This document shows, piece by piece, positions 60,390-64,000 of a stretch of DNA of 64,000 nt. How positions within the stretch are numbered: position 1 is the stretch's first letter; the number at the start of each line of letters is the position of its first letter. Made by a program: the position numbers and the translations under genes. Source of the stretch: Mangrovibacter yixingensis (GTDB lineage Bacteria > Pseudomonadota > Gammaproteobacteria > Enterobacterales > Enterobacteriaceae); assembly GCF_020523985.1 (NCBI RefSeq), contig NZ_JAIVKM010000001.1, positions 1,922,001 to 1,986,000 on the forward strand, written 5' to 3'. A model generated the notes under the pieces. That model had not been told where the DNA came from. It saw only the letters and a list, made by a program, of their open reading frames with translations, and ran no database searches.

Positions 60390-61472
60390 TTAGTTACCGG
60401 ACCACAATGAACCCGGGATCGCCACTCGCCCGTCAAACAACAAACGTGCAGTGCGAATCAGCCCACTGTTAGTAACGTTACCTGCTTCATCTCGCGTTAA
60501 CATAACGCTGAACTCACCGCCGGGGTGCTCTATTGCCAGGCGTTGCTGGCGCGCCGGGGTGACCTGGGCCAGCCCTTGCGTTACCGAACCGGGAATCAGG
60601 CAGGCAGTGGCAACGCTCACCGCGCCCAACACCCCAATTGACGCATGGCAGCGGTGAGGAATAAAAGTACGTGTGGTAACAGCGCCATTGCGTGTCGGCG
60701 CGGCAATCAGTGTCATTTTCGGCACTGTACGTTGCTCAACATCACCAAGATTCATATGCACTCCCGCCTGCAAACGTATTGATTCCAGGCGCGCTTTCAG
60801 CTCTTCGTCGTTGTCCAGTTGTTCTCGGGATTCCAGCCCGGTGCGTTGCAGGTCAGCCGCCCGGATCAGTACCACGGGCATACCATTATCAATACAGGTG
60901 ACATCTATGCCATCAAAGCTGTCCCGTGCGTTGCCTGTTGGCAGTAACGCCCCACAGCTTGAACCTGCGATATCCTGAAAATTCAGCACTTGTTCCGCGG
61001 CAGAGCCGGGTACACCATCAATGCACACATCACCTTCATACTCCACAGCACCATCTGGTGTCGCGATGCGCGCTTCGGCAATTTGACCAGTATTCACCAT
61101 GAAAATACGCACCAGAGTTACATCGCCCTGCACGGCCACCAGCCCCTTTTCAATAGCGAATGGTCCCACTGCGGCAAGAATATTGCCGCAGTTTTGCCCG
61201 TAATCGACCACAGCACTGGTCACATTCACCTGGGCAAACAGATAATCCACATCCGCATCAGGGTGTGTTGATGCTGAAACAATCGCAACTTTACTGGTTA
61301 GCGGGTCTGCCCCGCCGATACCATCAATTTGGCGCTTGTCGGGTGAACCCATTACCGCCAGCAACACACTGTCGCGGGCCGCGTGATCTGCCGGCAGGTC
61401 TGACGCCAGAAAACAGGCGGCTTTTGACGTGCCGCCACGCATTAATACGCAGGGAATTAAGGTCTGTTTCAT
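60390..61472 (-). CDS. galD: 4-oxalomesaconate tautomerase (PrpF family)
   Basis: A 360-residue isomerase. IPCVLMRGGTSKAACFLASDLP and MGSPDKRQIDGIGGADPLTSKVAIVS are PrpF/GalD signatures; VDYGQNCGNILAAVGPFAIE carries one catalytic Cys of the diaminopimelate-epimerase-like fold. The protein follows Pseudomonas GalD over its whole length (CGALLPTGNARD, FIPHRCHASIGVLGAVSVA). GalD converts 4-oxalomesaconate between keto and enol forms after gallate ring cleavage. It starts within two bases of the galC stop, so translation is coupled. Confidence 0.92.
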   Translation of the reverse strand: MKQTLIPCVLMRGGTSKAACFLASDLPADHAARDSVLLAVMGSPDKRQIDGIGGADPLTSKVAIVSASTHPDADVDYLFAQVNVTSAVVDYGQNCGNILAAVGPFAIEKGLVAVQGDVTLVRIFMVNTGQIAEARIATPDGAVEYEGDVCIDGVPGSAAEQVLNFQDIAGSSCGALLPTGNARDSFDGIDVTCIDNGMPVVLIRAADLQRTGLESREQLDNDEELKARLESIRLQAGVHMNLGDVEQRTVPKMTLIAAPTRNGAVTTRTFIPHRCHASIGVLGAVSVATACLIPGSVTQGLAQVTPARQQRLAIEHPGGEFSVMLTRDEAGNVTNSGLIRTARLLFDGRVAIPGSLWSGN

Positions 61473-61474
61473 AG

Positions 61475-62191
61475 TCAGAGATTCTGCAAATCTTCGAGGG
61501 AATCTATGTAGCGTAGTCCCTTTTCTGCCAACTTCGGCCGCATCTGGTAAATATCCAGCCCCAGTTCTCCTGCGGCGAGCCGCTTGCGCTTAGTTTCTTC
61601 AAGGGCAACGCGCTGTTGTGCAGCGGCATCCGCCTTTGCAGCCTGTGCGAGTGGAACAACAACCACACCATCATCATCGGCAACAATGATATCGCCGGGG
61701 TTCACCAGTTGCCCGGCACAAATCACAGGCACATTAACTGAACCAAGCGTCTCTTTAATGGTGCCCTGGGCATAAACAGCGCGAGACCAGACGGGAAAGT
61801 TCATATCGCGCAGGGTCTGGCTGTCGCGAATACCGATATCGCCCACCAGCGCTACCACACCACGCGCTTGTAGCGACGTCGCCAGCAAGTCACCAAAAAA
61901 ACCGTCATGGCAATCGGAAGTGGGTGCAACAAGCAACACGTCTCCCGGCTGGCACTGTTCCACCGCCACATGAAACATCCAGTTGTCTCCGGGCGTAACC
62001 AGCACGGTCACGGCACTACCTGCAACTGAACAGTTTTGCTGAACAGGCCGCACCCGGGCATCAAGCAAACCGCAACGCCCCTGAGCCTCGTGAACCGTTG
62101 CCACGCCATAGGAGGCGAAACGGGAAAGTTGCTGGCGTTCAGCACGCGCAATGTTCCGCACCACAATGCCTTTTTTATTGACCAGATTCAT
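61475..62191 (-). CDS. galC: 4-carboxy-4-hydroxy-2-oxoadipate aldolase (RraA-like)
   Basis: A 238-residue class II aldolase of the LigK/GalC/HMG-aldolase group. [26 protein letters not shown] opens the fold. [26 protein letters not shown] follows, and the metal/pyruvate site is [21 protein letters not shown] (the G-x-x-RD loop with Arg and Asp). The enzyme splits CHA into pyruvate and oxaloacetate, the last step of the 4,5-cleavage route. Its start overlaps the galB stop. The C-terminus is of the long type seen in aldolases rather than RraA. Confidence 0.92.
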   Translation of the reverse strand: MNLVNKKGIVVRNIARAERQQLSRFASYGVATVHEAQGRCGLLDARVRPVQQNCSVAGSAVTVLVTPGDNWMFHVAVEQCQPGDVLLVAPTSDCHDGFFGDLLATSLQARGVVALVGDIGIRDSQTLRDMNFPVWSRAVYAQGTIKETLGSVNVPVICAGQLVNPGDIIVADDDGVVVVPLAQAAKADAAAQQRVALEETKRKRLAAGELGLDIYQMRPKLAEKGLRYIDSLEDLQNL

Positions 62192-62928
62192 TACAAGACC
62201 TCCGTTACTCGTGGAAACAGGCTCTGATAGCCTTCACCGTGGGTAATAACTTTTGGCGATGCGATACCCACATTACGCTTAGCCTGAACACCGCGCTGTA
62301 AGGCAACCCGCGTGTAGTACTCCCACAAATGCTCCTGCCCGGCCATGCACTGAATTGCAGCGTATTTTTTATCCCACACAGCGGTGATATCGAGCAACAC
62401 ATCCGGTTTCCAGTTGCACTGCTCCGGCTGATGCGGCTCAAAACAATATACCGGGGGTGCACCAATAATCGGCTCTCCTGGGCGGTAGCCTTCGGCCTGG
62501 GCGATGATGCGCGCTTCCTGAGCCAGGTTGGCTGCCAGCGGATGGTCGTAGTTATAAGGGTCGTTTACGGAATGGGTCAGAACAAAGTGTGGCTGTACTT
62601 TGCGGTAAACATCAGCCAGGCGGAACAGTGTCTCTTTATCTGCACGCAACGGGTAATCACCCAGGTCAAAGAACTCAATGCTGGCACCGAGAATTTCCGC
62701 AGCGGCTTCAGCTTCTTGCTGCCGGTTCTGCTTGACGATGGCTTCGGTCATGTTCCCTTTGCGCCATAATTTTGCCGATTCGCCACGTTCGCCATACGAA
62801 AGGCATACCACATGCACGTCGTACCCCTGAGAGGCATGTAAAGCAATTGCACCGCCTGCACGCCAGACAAAATCAGCGGAATGTGCACTGACAACTAAAG
62901 CACTCTTTTTTGTATTCTCTTGCATCAT
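62191..62928 (-). CDS. galB: 4-oxalomesaconate hydratase (PIG-L/LmbE fold)
   Basis: A 245-residue zinc enzyme. [43 protein letters not shown] is the GalB version of the PIG-L motif (AHxxD replaced by AHSAD). [26 protein letters not shown] supplies the second His ligand (DHP), and [20 protein letters not shown] is shared with Pseudomonas GalB. It hydrates 4-oxalomesaconate to CHA. It is the first gene of the operon and is divergent from the double-HTH LysR gene. Confidence 0.92.
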   Translation of the reverse strand: MMQENTKKSALVVSAHSADFVWRAGGAIALHASQGYDVHVVCLSYGERGESAKLWRKGNMTEAIVKQNRQQEAEAAAEILGASIEFFDLGDYPLRADKETLFRLADVYRKVQPHFVLTHSVNDPYNYDHPLAANLAQEARIIAQAEGYRPGEPIIGAPPVYCFEPHQPEQCNWKPDVLLDITAVWDKKYAAIQCMAGQEHLWEYYTRVALQRGVQAKRNVGIASPKVITHGEGYQSLFPRVTEVL

Positions 62929-63054
62929 TTCACCCTGCGTTTGCTGTTTTTTTTATCCTGACATGGGGAGCAAAACACGAATAATGCCTTTCATTGCGTG
63001 AGCTATGAATTTTATTTATGTTGTGATTCATACCTCATACAGCCAGAGGCAAAA
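62929..63054. promoter_or_regulatory. Divergent galB/lysR control region
   Basis: TATGAAT (63004-63010) and ATTCATA (63026-63032) are perfect inverted copies 15 bases apart, containing the T-N11-A type dyad expected of LysR sites. They lie just before the LysR start and can serve both promoters. Confidence 0.5.
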
Positions 63055-64000
63055 ATGAAAACAAAGAATGAAGAAAACACAATTAAAATCATGCAAATAA
63101 GAGCATTTTGCATGATTGCAGAACGGGGAACGGTCTCTGAAGCAGCGAATAAATTATTTCGTACCCAGTCTGCCATCACGCGTTCTATACGTGATCTTGA
63201 GCACACTTTAGCCACGCCATTATTCGAACGTCAGTCGAGCGGGATGTTGTTAACTGAGATGGGAAAATGCGTTCTGCCACGTGCGCAGCAAGCAATACGG
63301 GAACTGCAGCAGATTGCCCTGTTGCCCGGTAAATTTAAGCCACAACACCGGCACGATGAAGTAGAGCCTGTCTGGCTGTTTAACCTCAGACGCCTGCAAA
63401 TCTTCCTTGCGTTGTACCGGCTTCATCACACGCAAAGTGTGGCGAATTCGCTTGGTATCAGCCAACCTGCCGTCAGTGCTGCGCTGAAAGTTCTTGAAAA
63501 AGGTGCCGGTGTCACACTGTTTCAGCGCACACCCAAAGGCATGATGCCAACCGCCGCGGGGCGTGAGATGGCGCCGTTTATTAGCCGCTCGCTCAATGAA
63601 CTGCGCCACATACCGGAAGACCTTGCAGCATACCAAGGTGTGTTAACCGGCACAGTGCATGTGGGCGCACTCCCGCTGTGCCGGAGTAGTTTATTGCCGC
63701 AGGCGATTGCGCTGCTGGTCGCCCGTCACCCTGGCGTAAAAGTGATAACCAATGAAAGCGCCTTCAATTCACTGGTCACGGAACTGCGTTCAGGCGATAT
63801 CGATTTTATCCTTGGTGCGTTGAGGCAAAACGATACCGTACCGGATATTGACAACCAGACATTGTTTGATGAAGAACTTATTTTGCTGGCACGCCCCCAG
63901 CATCCTCTGGCCGGGCGGCAACTCACGCCAGATGATCTGGCGCTGACGAAATGGATCCTGCCACGGGATAACACCCCGGCACGCCACCTGCTGGACCGGG
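63055..64000 (+). CDS. LysR-family regulator with two tandem HTH domains (3' truncated by window edge)
   Basis: 315 codons are visible and the frame is open at the right edge. The first winged HTH (about 14-72) reads IRAFCMIAERGTVSEAANKLFRTQSAITRSIRDLEHTL. The second, at about 109-172, reads LQIFLALYRLHHTQSVANSLGISQPAVSAALKVLEKGAG and then LFQRTPKGMMPTAAG. The effector domain begins at about 195 (GTVHVGALPLCRSSLLPQAIALL). A normal LysR protein has one HTH. AGAGGC precedes the ATG. Its divergent position makes it the probable GalR-type activator of the galBCD-like operon, responding to gallate or an early pathway acid (inference). Confidence 0.92.
   Translation, partial: MKTKNEENTIKIMQIRAFCMIAERGTVSEAANKLFRTQSAITRSIRDLEHTLATPLFERQSSGMLLTEMGKCVLPRAQQAIRELQQIALLPGKFKPQHRHDEVEPVWLFNLRRLQIFLALYRLHHTQSVANSLGISQPAVSAALKVLEKGAGVTLFQRTPKGMMPTAAGREMAPFISRSLNELRHIPEDLAAYQGVLTGTVHVGALPLCRSSLLPQAIALLVARHPGVKVITNESAFNSLVTELRSGDIDFILGALRQNDTVPDIDNQTLFDEELILLARPQHPLAGRQLTPDDLALTKWILPRDNTPARHLLDR

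Overview
The window is a chromosomal segment of a member of the Enterobacteriaceae (Enterobacterales). The evidence is coding style and GC near 50%, an E. coli-type tRNA-Asn next to a yeeO homologue, sfsB, rspB, MarA-like regulators, DUF1471 periplasmic proteins, an OmpC/OmpF-type porin and a BigA-like autotransporter. I cannot fix the genus. The gene content (pectin, hexuronate and lignin-type aromatic catabolism, xenosiderophore uptake) fits a plant- or soil-associated lineage.

Layout. 1-492: end of a zinc alcohol dehydrogenase. 517-2900: a 2.4-kb island bounded by a 16-bp direct repeat, holding a transposase remnant, a zinc-ribbon/RHIM-like gene pair and a relBE toxin-antitoxin operon very like that of E. 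coli. 3.0-8.1 kb: a hexuronate/aldonate module (FadR-type regulator, cydC-like ABC remnant, mannonate dehydratase, RspB-type dehydrogenase, MFS carrier) with matching operators at the divergent promoters. 8.3-10.5 kb: sfsB, a densely hairpinned non-coding stretch, and a decayed locus made of pieces of an AraC regulator, an APC permease and a FAD oxidoreductase. 10.9-13.8 kb: an MscS-family channel and small periplasmic proteins. 13.85-21.0 kb: a 5-oxoproline operon (GntR regulator, NRAMP-like carrier, PxpA, DUF1445 cyclase, a PxpB-PxpC fusion, biotin carboxylase-BCCP).

21-30 kb: a general porin, intergenic short tandem repeats, a 1661-residue autotransporter with a cluster of GATCAA-type sites at its promoter, and a MarA-like regulator. 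30-36 kb: an ExuT-like carrier, a ketopantoate-reductase-like protein, a metal/redox two-component system with a CusR/HprR-type box, a second DUF1471 protein and a second MarA-like regulator. 36-47.6 kb: a methyltransferase and a glycan locus (Gfo/Idh/MocA dehydrogenase, BadF-type sugar kinase, ROK regulator, UgpC-type ATPase, GNAT enzyme, binding protein, two permeases, cytoplasmic GH28). 47.7-51 kb: an AraC-regulated TonB siderophore receptor with Fur-like sites. 51-54.3 kb: an acid phosphatase lipoprotein, a DUF1090 protein, yeeO and tRNA-Asn.

54.5-59.5 kb: an ASCH protein, an old-yellow-enzyme/ArsR pair, a YbfB-type MFS carrier and a LysR regulator. 59.5-64 kb: a gallate/protocatechuate 4,5-cleavage lower pathway (galB, galC, galD-like genes plus a 6PGDH-type dehydrogenase), divergent from a LysR regulator that carries two DNA-binding domains and runs off the right edge.

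The main biological themes are uptake and breakdown of pectin-derived sugars and aromatic acids, iron scavenging and stress sensing. The strongest leads for something undescribed are the zinc-ribbon/RHIM-like pair in the relBE island, the structured non-coding stretch at 8.60-8.82 kb, the double-HTH LysR regulator, the split urea-carboxylase-like architecture in the 5-oxoproline operon, and a possible small RNA divergent from the porin.
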